Notes under the pieces: model-generated
Database searches by the model: none
Told to the model about the DNA's origin: nothing
The model's input: the letters and a program-made list of their open reading frames with translations, nothing else
Source of the DNA: Sporodiniella umbellata
Lineage: Eukaryota > Mucoromycota > Mucoromycetes > Mucorales > Rhizopodaceae
Assembly (NCBI GenBank): GCA_025677835.1
Contig: JAIXMR010000034.1
Location: forward strand, 148,310-212,309
Reading direction: 5' to 3'
Length of the DNA: 64,000 nt
In this document: in pieces, positions 1 to 12,863 of the stretch
Position numbering within the stretch: the first letter of the stretch is position 1
Layout of the letters: each line of letters opens with the position of its first letter
Program-made: the position numbers and the translations under genes

Positions 1-996
1 TTCTTAGCTTAAAAAACTACATCCTGAAAAAACTAAAAGCTAATTGAGAGGCTTTTTTGTATAGGCTTTAGAAAAATATTTTAACAACCAAAGGATCGGT
101 TGTTTAGAATAACAAAAATAACTACGGTCTAAAAGTGATGGTCCAAGCTATGAGTACCTTAACAAAGACGAAAATACAAAACATAGGAATCATTCCTTCC
201 GATTTTTTTTCCTGCTTAAAATCTAGTACATTCAACCAGGTATATTTTTAAATTACCTGTACTCTCAATTTTTCAATCAATAGTAAGTATAGGTGAGTCC
301 ACTTTTGAATTTGGTTGTATACATATCCGGACTACTTTAAAGTGAACAACTATATAGATTTTTTTATTTGTTGATTAAAATATTGTATGGTAACTTTAAT
401 AGATATTATGACTTATCTATTCTTATGTAGGCCGTTAAGTAGTATATGGCTTATACAGTAGGCCGCTCAAATGCACTCAAATTATATCGCACATTGTACT
501 TTTTTTTTTTATCATTCTTTCAAACCATACCTAATTCAAAACATGCTACTTTGATGTAAATAAACGGCTTTATTTTAAACAGAATAGATTTCTCTTAGTA
601 TGTATTTTATTCCAAAAAATGTATCAATTTAAGCCTATAAAAGAAACAGAAATATCGATACAATTTTTTTTTATAATTATTGTAATAATCCATTTTTATT
701 CTTTCCGTTTATCTTTTACAAATTAAACAATCTCCGGTGCTTAATATTCAAGCCAATCACTCAGCTAATGTAGAAGAAAATTTAAATGTTCATGCCTATT
801 GGATCAATTGAATAGATGGAATAGCCAATCCTTTGTGCTCAATCAAGTAGCCAGTTGCTTATGCTTAATTATTCAACTACTTACGTATGCTGACAAAATA
901 TCTGTCTCAATATTCCCCTACCAAGTCTAGTTTCAACTAATACTACTCATTTCTTGGATTTTTTTTTAAAAAAAAACAATTCTTTCTTTTTTTTCT

Positions 997-1033
997 ATTG
1001 TCAGTGTTACGGTTAATAAAGTTAAGACTGACA
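997..1033 (+). repeat. 37-base direct repeat, copy 1
   Basis: This 37-base block recurs at 2180-2216 with one substitution (C/T near the right end). Inside it the ends are inverted: TGTCAG on the left and CTGACA on the right. It contains an AATAAA hexamer. The flanking bases of the two copies do not match, so the similarity is confined to this block. Confidence 0.7.
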
Positions 1034-2179
1034 AAACTAATTCTGATCTATTGATTTTTCTGGAAAAATTCATTCAAATAAATTTTGCAAAGAATCACAA
1101 TTTTTTAAACAAAAAAAAATTTGGTAGTAAATTACAAAGCTTTACAAAAAAAAAACAAGTTACAATTATTATAGCTTTGATTTCTAGGAAACGCTAGATT
1201 CGCTCCGGTTGAAAACTTGCATGAACTGCGTTTTTGCCCTGATATTTACGACTTTTTTTCTTTTTCAAAAAAAGAAAAAAACTATTTCCTCAAGTCTTTG
1301 TTTTTCTAAACTTGAGATAATTGCTACACGCTTTTAGTTCTTTACAGAAAGAAGAGACCAAAAAATCGCGTATTTTTTTTTGTCTTTTTTAATCTCAGAA
1401 ACGCGTCATTTTTATTGTCAGGATTTGAAAATCTCTTTTCAGCGATAAGTTGCCTAGCTAACACAGATTTGTGAACTTTTAATTAAAAAAAAGATACGTT
1501 CGCTTTTTATTTATATTTTGATTTTTTGCTTTCATCTTTTGTTCTAGTTCTTCTAGCATTTACTGTTGAAACCAAAATAAAAGAGCTTTCTTAGTTGAAG
1601 CAATATAAATTTTAACAAGGTAAAAAGCAAAGGTCATTCTTTTTAAGATTTTTTTTCAATAAGGTAAAAAATAAATTGTTTTTTCATTTGATTTAAAATA
1701 TAACTCACTGTGATAGCTTCATTCCAAACAGAGAAATTTTTGTCTCCATTTCTGTATTGAAAAATGTTTGCAAAAAAAAAAAAAAAAAAAAAGAAAAAAC
1801 TATAAAAGAAGCACAGATTTTAACTTGAAAAACAATATTTACTAAAAAGAATCCTTCTATTTACAGCTCTCTTTGATGGATCAATTAAATATTTGTGCTT
1901 CGTCTGTTGTTCAATCATTCTAACTGAGATGGCGTTCTTTGGATAAACTAGTCACCTATATCTGTTGGATAAAGCAACTAAGATTACGACACTACTTGCA
2001 TTTTGACAAAAGGTCGATTGCTTTTTGCTCAACCAGCCATGCAATTGTTCAAGCTCATTCAGAAAACTGTCTGCTAACGGTTGTCAAAAAAATCTCCACT
2101 ACAATGCTTTGCTACTGGGTCTGGTTTCGATTGCTTTTATTTATTTTAAAACTTTAATATGTCTATTTTGTCTAGTTTG

Positions 2180-2216
2180 ATTGTCAGTGTTACGGTTAAT
2201 AAAGTTAAGATTGACA
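2180..2216 (+). repeat. 37-base direct repeat, copy 2
   Basis: Second copy of the block at 997-1033, in the same orientation, start to start 1183 bases away. The substitution weakens its right inverted end (TTGACA instead of CTGACA). Confidence 0.7.
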
Positions 2217-4712
2217 GTGCAAGCTTTGCTTGATGATTTTCTCTCTCTCTCTCTTTTTCTTTGGCTTTTTGTCTTGACTATAGTTGCTGTGAGCATATAT
2301 ATTTTATACTCATAGTTAAATATAAATAAAGTATTTTACTTACATATCAAAACCCGGCTATATTTACTAGTGATGAATCTTGTGGGCCTTCTTTCTTACT
2401 GTAAAATCTAGTATTGAGCTATATTAATGGAAAAATTAAAACGTGACTAAAAATGAATGTAAAAGTCCAAGTAGTTTCCATTGTTTAAGATCTTTTTATA
2501 AGAGCTCAAAAACATATTATATCACTGAATTGATGGCTACAAATGCTTATTATATACTATTAAGTTTATGAACTTGATATATAATTATGGCAACAAAAGC
2601 CTAAAATCATTTAGCAGCAGCTTTTTTAAGTCAGAAAAAAACATCTCTGAATAAATGAACTCAGTATATTTGCCATATGATGAGTATTGAACAAGCCGTA
2701 AAAGTTTACAAACTCAAGCACTACTGCTTTTGGGTTTAAACTTTTTGTTGTTTAAAGGTTTCATTATATCTTCCTCTTTGAACTGCTGAGGTTTCCTTTT
2801 TTTAAAAAAAAAAAAAAACTACGAGAAAGAGTGTACCGAGTATATCCTCTGAAAGGGCATTTCTACGAAAAGTGTTCATGACTTTTAATTAATCCATGTT
2901 GTATACAAAACTGATTGCTTACAAACCCTTTTTTAAACCATAGGTAAATTTTGACTAGTCAATATTTTATCGTTTAGAAGTCTTCAGATGTATTAAAAAC
3001 TGCATTCGGAATTTAAAAGCAATTCTAGACTTTCTTTGTGAGATTGGGGTGTCAAAAAATATGAGTCTTTTTGTTTAATACATTAGTTGTAAATTCCATT
3101 AGTAAGTTGTTTTCATGCAATCTTGAACATATTAGAGTATTTTAGCTGGGCACTGATTTACAAAAAGCGTCAACAAATATTCGTATTGCAATTTGATGTT
3201 GGATACTAGTTTTTCGAAATTCTTAAACATTTCTCTCTTAAATATCTTCCTTAGCATTAACTGAGCTATATGTTCATCCGTCAGCTTTCTTGGTCTAGCT
3301 AAAGCAGGGAGATCTTAGTGTTAGTTTTTGCATCAAAAACATTGAGGCTAAACTTGCCTTTTGCCCGTCAAGAATTTTACTAGGCTTACTGGTACGCAAG
3401 CTATTTATCCAACGCTACTGGACACATTTGACCTGAACGTATTTCTAGTACTGTGTTTGCGTTTGAAACATTTCAGCTCGTTTTATATTTAATTTTTTAT
3501 TCCTCTTCTTTCATTAAATAAAAGTAGTATCATGACAGGCCTGCTTTAGTTGATAGGCATATATTATATTTAAAAATAAGGTAATAGAAAATTCTCCCAA
3601 TTACGTGAACGGCAATAGCAGCAATAACTTATTCACTTTCAGATTTTTGTGTTTTCTATAAGTCTAAAGTGACAAGGTATAGCTCATATTTCGGTCATCT
3701 ACAACTGTCCAATTTTGCAAAGAGGAAACTCTCTTGTTTCAAGAAATTCTAGGCAATATGTTTAATTCTGCTAAAAAAAAGAGTATCATGGATTTATAAT
3801 GCGAACATTATGTCAAATGCGACTGAGTGCTAGTGTTTTATTTCTATATAAAAGGGGCAATCGGTATTGGGACATAATTTGCAACTGTACAGTTTTTTTT
3901 TTTTAGCTTTTGGTAGAAGCCTTCAGAATATAGAGGGCAGTTTTCCAGCAGTATCTCAAGTATTTTTTAGGATGTGTATAACGCTTGTCATGATATCATA
4001 TTAAATTTTATGTGGTAGTCATTTGTTGCCAATATAGCTGCTATTCCTCCAATGGGGATATTTCCACGGTCTCACCTCTGTTATACCTAAATGGTAATGA
4101 AGCTCAATCTATTATTTTGGAGACTGTAATTTTATCCAGTTTTTTATACATGAATTTGAATCGTGTATAGTATAAATGGATATGTATACTAACGGTCTTT
4201 CTATTTTGAAACCTTCGATCTGTACGAGGTTATTCAGTTGACCTGCTAAACAGCAGTGTAAGGAGCTTCCAGCGAAACATATAAGAAATTTACCCTTTTT
4301 TCAAAGGTAACTTCAACTTGCAACCATTTCACAGCTTAGGTATGTGTTTAATATGAAGTTTAGTGTAGGAAGGTCACACTAAGCTTCCAATCCTCTGTCT
4401 TCGAGCTACTCATTTAGAAACTTCTCTTGACGACCTGTGTTATATTATGTGCTGTCGATGTCCATTCAATTCATCTAACGTGTATTAAACAAAGCGCTCT
4501 TTATATATTAAAACTGGACAAAAATTAAAATAGCCATTTATCAAATGTAGATACATGTGTATCACCTGATGCTACGTAAATTATGCTCTAGTAAACGGTA
4601 ACAAACATTATAGCAGTAATGTTTTTTTTTTTATTTTTTTTTTTATTTTTACAAAAGCTATACAGAATGACACGGTTTTTAAAGATCACTTTTAGATTTT
4701 ATTTTTTTACTA

Positions 4713-6361
4713 TCAGTGTTGCTTTGACATGTTTTTGGAGATCATTGCAATCATTCTATTTCCCACTTCTGTACTTTCCGCAAACTGATCTTTAAAAAAA
4801 CCAGCAGTCTGTTCAAATCGTCTTTGATAACCTTCCATACTTCCCAGAGATACGGATTCTGCCCAACCTCTAGCGCAAGTTACAAACTCCATATCGTCGG
4901 ACCGGGTTTCTTTGCGATACAATGCTGCCTGAATAGTGTCCTCAAGCATAGAGGGATTGCGAAATAGATACTCTGTAATTCCCCTATATAAACGGGTTTT
5001 AAGAACAAAAATTACACACAAGAAATACCGTTTACATCCACAGTCTGAAAAGAGGTGTTTGGCACACCATGTGTCCGTAAGGATCTAATCCAAGCCTATG
5101 CCAGCAGTCAACCATAGCCAATAAAGATAAATGAGAGTTGGGTTGTCGGTTTGCTCTGGGAATTTTGGATAGTGAAAACTCATCTAGCAATTGATCATCT
5201 AATAAAATTGAAGCGCTCTCTCTCTTTAGTCCTCCAAATACATAATCGCCTGCCTCTTTAATTCTAGCTCGGAACTCCACTTCTTTTTCTTGAATCATCA
5301 ATTTAAACAAATCTGCTACGCTTTTTGCATACTGCATAATTTGATCCTTTGCAATAGGATTCATAATTGCTAGTCCAGCATAAACGTGCCATTTGTTGCT
5401 GTATATTCTCAAAGCCACATTGACTTTAACATTTTCAATCCCACCAACAAAATGGGGAATCAGCCACTAAAACAACATTGTTATTTCAATCTGATTCTAA
5501 TTTGATAAACTTACCGGAAATTTTTGGTTTTCTCTCCATGCACTACCCATACTTAAAAATGCCGCGTGAGTAACTGCTTGAGTATCAGCGGTGATTCGAT
5601 CATGTTCTTCAGCACTTAATTGAACAATGTTAGAGTTGAAACATGAAAGTATTTGAAGCACCAAGTCCAGCTTTTGATTAGTAGCTCTATGTTTAATTAC
5701 AATTAAAGGTTGACCTTTAGGATCCACAGCAGGTCCATGCATTGAATGGCAAGATACAATATGAACATCTTCTGGTAAATACTTTTCAAGCGCTTCCATT
5801 TCTGGCTTCTTTACAGACGTCTAACAAAACGGTAAAGAGAAATGTACTGTGCAAATACTTGACTTCATACCTGTCCACCAACTATGGCTCCTATTTTTGT
5901 AGCTATACATGTATTTTTTTCTTTAGAAGCTATATAGTACACCTTTTTTTTTTTTTTAGAGTTTTGCAATACCTGGCCCAAACTTTTGAACAACAGAATC
6001 AATATATTCAGCTTCGACAGCATACATAATCCAATCACAGCGCCTTGAAATGTGAAAACCGTCCGGAAGCACACGGACACCGGTGCCTACAGTTTAATTC
6101 AGAATTAGATTTTTTTTCGTCCTAAACCTATCTACTAAATGTAATCTACCTTTGTATTCTTGCTTTAGTTGTTCATACTTTTCAGGCAAATCGCAAATGT
6201 TGACACTTTTAAATAAAGAGATTAGATCGTATTGATTTCTTATTTCGAAAATGTTTAATGTACTTTTTCCAACCAGCATTAGATAGCCTTTGAGCGTAGA
6301 ATCGGCCCATGCCGCCTGCCCCAATAATTCCAATCTCTATTGTGTCTTTTTCTGGTATCAT
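4713..6361 (-). CDS. TYR1: Prephenate dehydrogenase
   Basis: Catalyses NAD(P)-dependent oxidative decarboxylation of prephenate to 4-hydroxyphenylpyruvate, the committed step of tyrosine synthesis. The ATG at 6361 opens onto a Rossmann dinucleotide motif (IGIIGAGGMGRFYAQR). Then follow NVNICDLPEKYEQ, RVLPDGFHISRRCDWIMYAVEAE split between two spans, KIGAIVGGQTSVKKPE, and DVHIVSCHSMHGP, the catalytic histidine region typical of fungal Tyr1. The C-terminal half carries QTPLFRLWM joined to GITEYLFRNP. I infer six short introns; the joins near 5455-5515, 4985-5035 and 5825-5870 restore the family sequence in phase. The length, about 440 residues, fits the family. The stop is followed by the gene-poor region; upstream lies about 1.6 kb of non-coding DNA before the ADAM gene. 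Confidence 0.93.
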
Positions 6362-7988
6362 AGGTTGTAGCAAAAAAAACACTATCTGTCATATTTGTGG
6401 GGTACCAAAAGTTTGTCACTTGTCGGACATAACTTTTATGTTAGTAGCTTTTTTTTTTGAGTGGCCGTAGATTGACAGCTTGTATAGCCTATTTCTGGCC
6501 AATACCATGTTAAAAGTCTACGTTTAATAGGCTTTGAAAAAAAACACAATAAACATGTTGCATCTCAAGTATAGACCCATCTTTCTTTTATACATCTACA
6601 TGACAACCAGAAAAAATGCATTTCTATAAATCGCTCTTTGATATTAGATTAGAAAATTGGGCCCCTTAAGATTATTTCTGTGACTCAAAACGATGACACA
6701 TTCTCCTACAGTTCTTCAAGATATCAGCGAATAGCTACAAGCGGGCACAAATTGTACGTAGTCCATTACCATAATCTAAAATCGGCAGTTACGGATTAAA
6801 TGTAGCTGAAAAATTGTCACGATTATAGGCTGTGAAGCCACATATATTTTATGTTGTAGTGTTCCTATTACAATTAGTATTTCTGCTTGAAGATAAGGTA
6901 ATAGTGATAAAAGAGGTAATTGGAGCTGAAAATGACGGCAGGACGTTAGCAGCAGATACTGAAGATAATAGAGCAACAAAAGAAACAGAATTAATAGGGA
7001 ATGTTAGCGCTGAAGAAATGCTGGATAGTTTTCATTGCAAATTTTTTTTCAACCATCTGTCGGCAGTAGATCTTCGAGACTTGAACTCTACAAATATGGA
7101 CCTTAGACCTAAACTTGCTTTGCTCTTGTATGCTTTTTTTGTTTCAAGCCTATCGTTCTTATTAAAGAAATCCTAAATTGTTTTATCTTTTGATATAGAT
7201 TTTAATTACTGTAGAGAACGCTGGTGACTAGGCCCATTGCTTTTGCAAGTTATATGTTTACTCCTAACAATTGTTTACCCATATGATTTATTAAAACTCA
7301 TTCATACTCATAATTGGCTAACTCAGCAGTGAGCTTCAATTGATGTTTTGATGATTAAAATAACCACCACAATTCTATAAAAAAAAAGGATATGTAGTAC
7401 AAAGTGCTGCAGTTGTAACTTAATAAAGCCCGGAAAAGAAGTTTATTCTTTCTGCTTTTGAGATTTCTTTTCATACAAGTAAAAGATGTAGCTCTAAGTG
7501 CCGGATTCGATACAGAAGTTACGACCGGAAGCAAGAAATTGCCTCGAAGAAATACTCTCACGTCAATTCTACCCCTCATTCACTTCTAAATCAACTGTTT
7601 ATATAGTATTATAGCCATCTGAGACTGTACGATGATCATGAAGGCAATGAGATGGAAAAGGCAAATATTTTTAAGGAGTCCAGACGTATTAAAGCATATA
7701 CAAGAGTTTGTGATAAAACCAAAAAATAATAGCCAAAGTGAAAAGAAAAACAAATGCTCATTAGCGTTTGTTAACTTTCTAAGTAGATCTAGCTGAGCAC
7801 AAAACCCCTTCTTGCTGCACTATAATTACTGCTGCTATCTAAAGCGATGTTCCAATCTTTTTATTCTTGCTCCACATGAAAAAGTCCAATAGAAGACTGT
7901 TCCTGAGTTTTATCCTCTCAATAACAGTTGAGTTTTTTTTCTCCTTGAAAATGCCTTTTTCTTTCCAATCCCCCTCCTTCCCTTTTGA
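6362..7988. other. Intergenic region, TYR1 / ADAM divergent
   Basis: About 1.6 kb between two divergently read genes. It must hold both promoters. A 114-codon frame at 6832-7176 begins with GTG and lacks ATG, so it is not called. There is no RNA gene or recognisable repeat that I can support. Confidence 0.5.
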
Positions 7989-10830
7989 ATGATAATTTGT
8001 TATAAATTACTCATTTTGCTTTCGCTACTTTCAACTATAAAATGTAATACTTTTAAGCACCCAAGTCCCCAGAATATCTAATCTATAGTTTCACTTTCAG
8101 GTTATAATATTGATAACAAGCGACTGCTTCGAGCTGAATCTGTACAAGCCCAAATATCTATCGCGCCTCGCACTGATGTGTTTTTCTCTAAAAGGGAGAT
8201 GTCAGCCAACTTAGATCATAAACCTCATGCAAACTCTATAGAATACGATGATTCTCTTCGAATTACCGTTGAGGCCTTCAACCAAACTTTCTATTTACAC
8301 TTAACACCCAACGACGACCTATTTCATCCGAAAGCTACTATTCATCAGAACGGGATATCAACACCTCTGGATCGTACTCAGTTTATGGTTTACCAAGGAT
8401 TTACTGTAGACAATGTATACTCTGACTATTATATGAATAAACGTATAGTGGAACATCAGCCTGGTATTATAGGCTGGGCCCGAATTGTTATTCGAAACGA
8501 CATAAAGTAAAGACCTGTTGACAGCAATGTATATAGACTTAGCTCTTCTCTTAGAAATGATATATTAGGACACCCTGTGTTTGAAGGATCTTTCAGCTTC
8601 TATGGAGATATATACCATATAAAGCTAAACGATGTTTATCAACGCACTAAAAGAGCAGAGGACGTAAATCATAATCCGCAAGAGCCCCTCATCATATACA
8701 GAGATTCCGATAAAGCTATATTGAGACAAGCCAATACAGCACAATGCGGATCTGAGGCATTACATCAAACCAAAAAAGATTCTTTAATTTATGAAAACTT
8801 ATTCAATATAAAGCAGAAATCCTCACCATTCGACATATTTTCGAAGCGTGCGCTACCTACTGGATGCCCTACCTCAAAAAAAAGTAAAGGAGCTATACAA
8901 TTGAAGAGAAGAAGTTGTATTTATCCTTTTTTTAGTGCTCTATATGGGTGTTGCTGCTGACTGCACATATACTAAGTTTTACAAAACAACGGATGGGGCG
9001 CGTATGCAGATTATTAACAACTGGAACTCAGTGAGTTCTGTATATGCCTCATCGTTTAATGTCGGAATTGGACTGATTAATATCACAATTATGGATTCAT
9101 CCTGTCCTACCACCACAACTACACCTTCTTGGAATCAAGTTTGCTCCACCTCATATTCTATTTCGCAGAGACTAAGTGACTTTAGCAAATGGAGAGGTGC
9201 TATAGGAGATGACGGTGCTGGATTATGGCATCTTATGACCACCTGCGCGTAGGTGTAAAAATTGAAACTAAAAAAAAAACTATAGGCTGAAAAGTTTTGT
9301 AGTACAGGACCAGAAGTAGGAATTGCTTGGTTGGGTGTAGTGTGTAATCATGGCTCTAGCGCCGAAAACGGTCAATATACATCAGGAACGGGTGTCTCCT
9401 CAGTTAGTAAGATCCACTTTTTTTTCTCTACTCAAAAGTGTATATTAACAGTGTTCAGTTACGGACGAGTGGAAAGTAGTAGCACATGAAATTGGTCACG
9501 GTTTTGGTAATATACCATAGCTCAGTGTAGAAATTGACCTATTTAATGTTGTAGGCGCTATTCATGACTGTAACTCACAAACTTGCCCATGCTCAGGGCC
9601 TAGCTGTAACTGTTGCCCGTACAGTTCTACGCAATGCGATGCTGGTGGAAAATATTTCATGAATCCTACAAGCAATGCTTCCTCCTCAGAGTTTAGTCCA
9701 TGTAGCATCTCTAAAATTTGCAACAATATCCCGATGTATTCTTCTTGCTTGGAAAGTAAACTAATACATACACACTCTTACTGAGTTTTCCCATCTAAAA
9801 ACCCTTCATAGATCCTGGATCTAGAAACACAACAACTTTGAAGATGTGCGGCAATGGTATTAAGGAACAAGGCGAAGACTGTGATACAGGAGGAAAACCT
9901 AGTGCATGTTGCGATCCAAAAACTTGCAAATTCAAAACTGGAGCCCTTTGCGAGTAAAACACTTGACAAAATTATGGACCTACAGGATGCCTTGTTAACA
10001 ACCTGTTTTTATAGTGATCTGAACGATCTTTGCTGCACCAACTGTCAATTCAGACCTGCTAATTATACCTGTCGACCCGCCTCAACAGAATGTGATATTG
10101 CTGAAGTTTGTCTAGGAAACTCTGGAGATTGTCCTGAAGACAAATATAAAGATGACTTGACAAACTGCGGCAATGGACTACAGTGTGCCTCTGGACAGTG
10201 TACATCACGTGATGCACAGTGTATTTCTCGAGGTACAACATATCATATTCAAAAGTCTTGTAGCAATTATGATGGATGCCAAGTTACTTGCCAAGATCCT
10301 AGCTCTTCTTTTGCCTGCATAGCTTTTCCCGGGTATTTTTCTGATGGTACACCCTGTGGTATAGGTGGTGTGTGTAATGCAGGAAAATGCGACCTTAAAA
10401 ATTTTGGTAAAACTGATTTTGTGTAAACCATTCAGGCTGACTTTGTGTAGGTAACAACATTAACCAGTGGATAAATACACACAAAAACATATTTATCCCC
10501 GTTGTTATTATTGCTGGCCTACTGTTGTTGTGTTGTTTATACAGCTGCTGTTGCTATAGTGGACAAGCTCCATACCACAATGTTGGAAGCACAGTTGTTA
10601 TTACACAGCCACCTCCCTACTATCCACCACCACAGCCTACCTATTATCAGCCATCTCCACCACAAGGGTGGGTGAATCCAGCTGCTTATAACGGACATGT
10701 TCAGACACCTGTACCTGCATACCCAAGACCTGATGTTTATGAAATGAACAACGCAAATAATTGGCAGCACCATACAGACAGCCCACAAGGCAACTATACC
10801 AATAGAAGATACAATGAGGGACTTATCTAG
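7989..10830 (+). CDS. ADAM-type membrane zinc metalloprotease
   Basis: Predicted type I membrane protease of the adamalysin (M12B) family, roughly 790 residues over ten exons. The first exon (7989-8043) encodes a signal peptide, MIICYKLLILLSLLST. The 57-base intron 8044-8100 joins it in phase to a pro-domain (SLRITVEAFNQTFYLHL). The catalytic domain begins near 8937 (LYMGVAADCTY) and carries the zinc site HEIGHGFGAIHD, split by an intron near 9506-9554. A disintegrin/cysteine-rich region follows (CGNGIKEQGEDCD, then TECDIAEVCLGNSGDCPED). Near the C-terminus there is one membrane span (FIPVVIIAGLLLLCCL) and a Pro/Tyr-rich cytoplasmic tail (PPPYYPPPQPTYY). Every intron join preserves phase. Substrates cannot be read from sequence; shedding of cell-surface proteins is known for animal relatives only. 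Confidence 0.92.
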
Positions 10831-11531
10831 ACCTTTTTGTATAAAAAATAATTATTCTGTATGATTTCAAACTCACTGTATGTCTGATCCATATTTTTTT
10901 AAATCAAACCTCCTTTCTTTTATGTCGAAAAATAACATCAAAGGACAATGTTTACTTGGGATCTCAAATAAGAGTTTGATTCTGCTTTTGAAGTAACAAA
11001 TACTTATTTGCTGCTTATACTGGGCAATAAGAATAATGCTATTGTAACAAAAGATTATGCTAGATAGTGTCTACTACAGTTTTAAAAAGAAACTTTTTGA
11101 GAATTGCAACCAGCCCAATTTATCATTGTATTTTTTTTAACTAAAATAAAGTTTACAATGTACAGGCATGTCTTGTAGAAAGTTTTATAAAAGCGAAGCC
11201 ACTTAATAGTCAATTTGAAGGCCGTTTATGTAATATCACTCATGCTAGCATAATAGTATTTTAAAGTATACTATCAAAGGAAAGTATTTTGGTTTTGTTT
11301 ATTCTCTTTTTATAACACTCAGCAGCTAGCAGAAACCTTGAAGCATATCAAAAATTTTCGCTAGTAACTGGCCCAAAACTGGACAACAGACTTGTTTTGT
11401 AACAATTCTGAAGGAGTAAGTGGTGATAGGTTAAACAAACAAAAAGAAAAACCACAAAAAGTCAGGCAACAAATAAACTTGCATTTCGGAATGCTAAATG
11501 TCGAAGTTTTTTTATTCTTTTTCTTTACAGA
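10831..11531. other. Intergenic region, ADAM / kinase
   Basis: About 700 bases holding the 3' flank of the ADAM gene and the promoter of the downstream mitochondrial kinase. The bases just before the kinase ATG resemble an intron end (pyrimidine tract then ACAG), so a 5' UTR intron is possible. Nothing else is visible. Confidence 0.5.
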
Positions 11532-12863
11532 ATGAACCCTCGTCTACTTCAATCCAGGCGACTTTTTCACTATACTATAAAAACACCAAATCATGCTTTT
11601 TACCAAAACAAAATAATCGAAGATTATGCAAGTCAATCTGTGAATCCAAGCACTTTGCGACAATTTATCTTTTTTGGGCGACAAATGAATATGGACAGAC
11701 TAGTGACTTCAGCTAACTGGGTACGCAATGAATTACTGATTCGCTTGGCTCATCGCATTAGAGGGTTTCAGCAATTGCCTTTCATTGTTGGTACTCATCC
11801 TGAAGTGGACCACGTTTACTCTCTGTATTATGACACTTTTCAGCAATTTCGAAATTTTCCGCCTGTCAAAACAAAAGCAGACAACTCCCGTTTTTGTGAG
11901 CTATTGAAAAGTCTGCTATCTGACAATTGGAATATGTTACCAACTCTGGCTCGGGGACTGTCCGAAAGTGCTGTACTCTATCCTCCCGATCAACATGATT
12001 TAGATCTTTTTCTAAATAGAATTTTACGCTCTAGAATATCACGGCGGATTTTGGCAGAGCAACATTTGGCGCTAACCAAGGCATGCGAAAACAGAGATAG
12101 CATGACTCTGGGTTACGGAGACGGCTATGTAGGGATTATTTTTATTCATTGCTCTGCTATGGATATTGTTAGAACCGCTCAAAAAAAATAGTCGAAAACT
12201 GGAGAAACACAGACGTAAAACTTCCTGAAATAAAAGTATCTCTCAATAATTTAGAAGGAGAAATAAAGTTTGCCTATGTAAGTAAAACAGCTGCAACAGC
12301 GATTTAATATAAAATAGGTACCTGAACAGCTAGAAAGCATAATGTATGAATTGCTAGAAAACGCTGTAAATTATACACTATTAAATACAAATCCATCCCC
12401 CATACAAGTTACTGTAAGCGCAAACGAATCCGATATCTATTTTAGAATATCAGATCAAGGTGGAGGAATAACAGATGATAAATTTGAACGTCTTTGGTCA
12501 TATCAAGCACGGGCCAGGATGAGCGAGTTCAAACCCAAAAATGGAAATCAACATTTGGGACTGATGATGAGTAGAATATATGCCGAGTACTGGGGAGGAG
12601 AGCTTCAAGTAATGACCATGGATGGCCATGGAACTGACGTTTATGTAAGGATACCAAGACTTGGTACACAAATTGAAAATTTGGGGATTGAAGCGGCCCA
12701 TGCGTTTCACGACAGTCTAGCTGAGCCGGTAGAAAAAATTAAATCAGATCTAGAATTTGGTATTAAAGCTCAGGCTGCTCACCAAGAGTGGGTAGATACC
12801 AGTTTGACACACAAGGCATTTGCTGGAAGTAGCTGGTGTGAAAGCTGTATAATACAATCTTAA
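11532..12863 (+). CDS. Mitochondrial PDK/BCKDK-family protein kinase (apparent frameshift)
   Basis: Member of the mitochondrial kinases that phosphorylate and inactivate pyruvate or branched-chain 2-oxoacid dehydrogenase; closest in feel to yeast Pkp2. The N-terminus (MNPRLLQSRRLFHYT) is Arg-rich and suits a mitochondrial presequence. The amino domain has RQFIFFGRQMN and SRISRRILAEQH. The GHKL ATPase domain has ELLENAVNYT (N box), DQGGG (G1) and GHGTDVYVRIPR. One intron, near 12276-12318, joins KFAY to VPEQLE in phase. Between YVGIIFIHCSAMDIVRTAQK and IVENWRNTD a run of eight A residues (12181-12188) puts the frame out by one; six or nine would restore it, and the protein sequence on both sides is conserved. 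This is therefore either an assembly error or a real lesion. Confidence 0.85.

Larger units (their letters stand above)
1..4712. other. Gene-poor AT-rich region
   Basis: About 4.7 kb without a convincing coding region on either strand. It is rich in homopolymer A/T runs (for example near 1771-1795 and 4621-4645). The only open frame of note, about 72 codons ending near 2157, does not begin with ATG and has no recognisable protein features, so I do not call it. A pair of near-identical 37-base repeats is listed separately. I see no tRNA or rRNA here. It could be a decayed transposable-element region or simply long intergenic DNA. Confidence 0.6.

Noticed and set aside
6832..7176. 114-codon frame with hydrophobic start
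   Set aside because: Begins with GTG and has no ATG before residue 34; no family resemblance and no splice partner.
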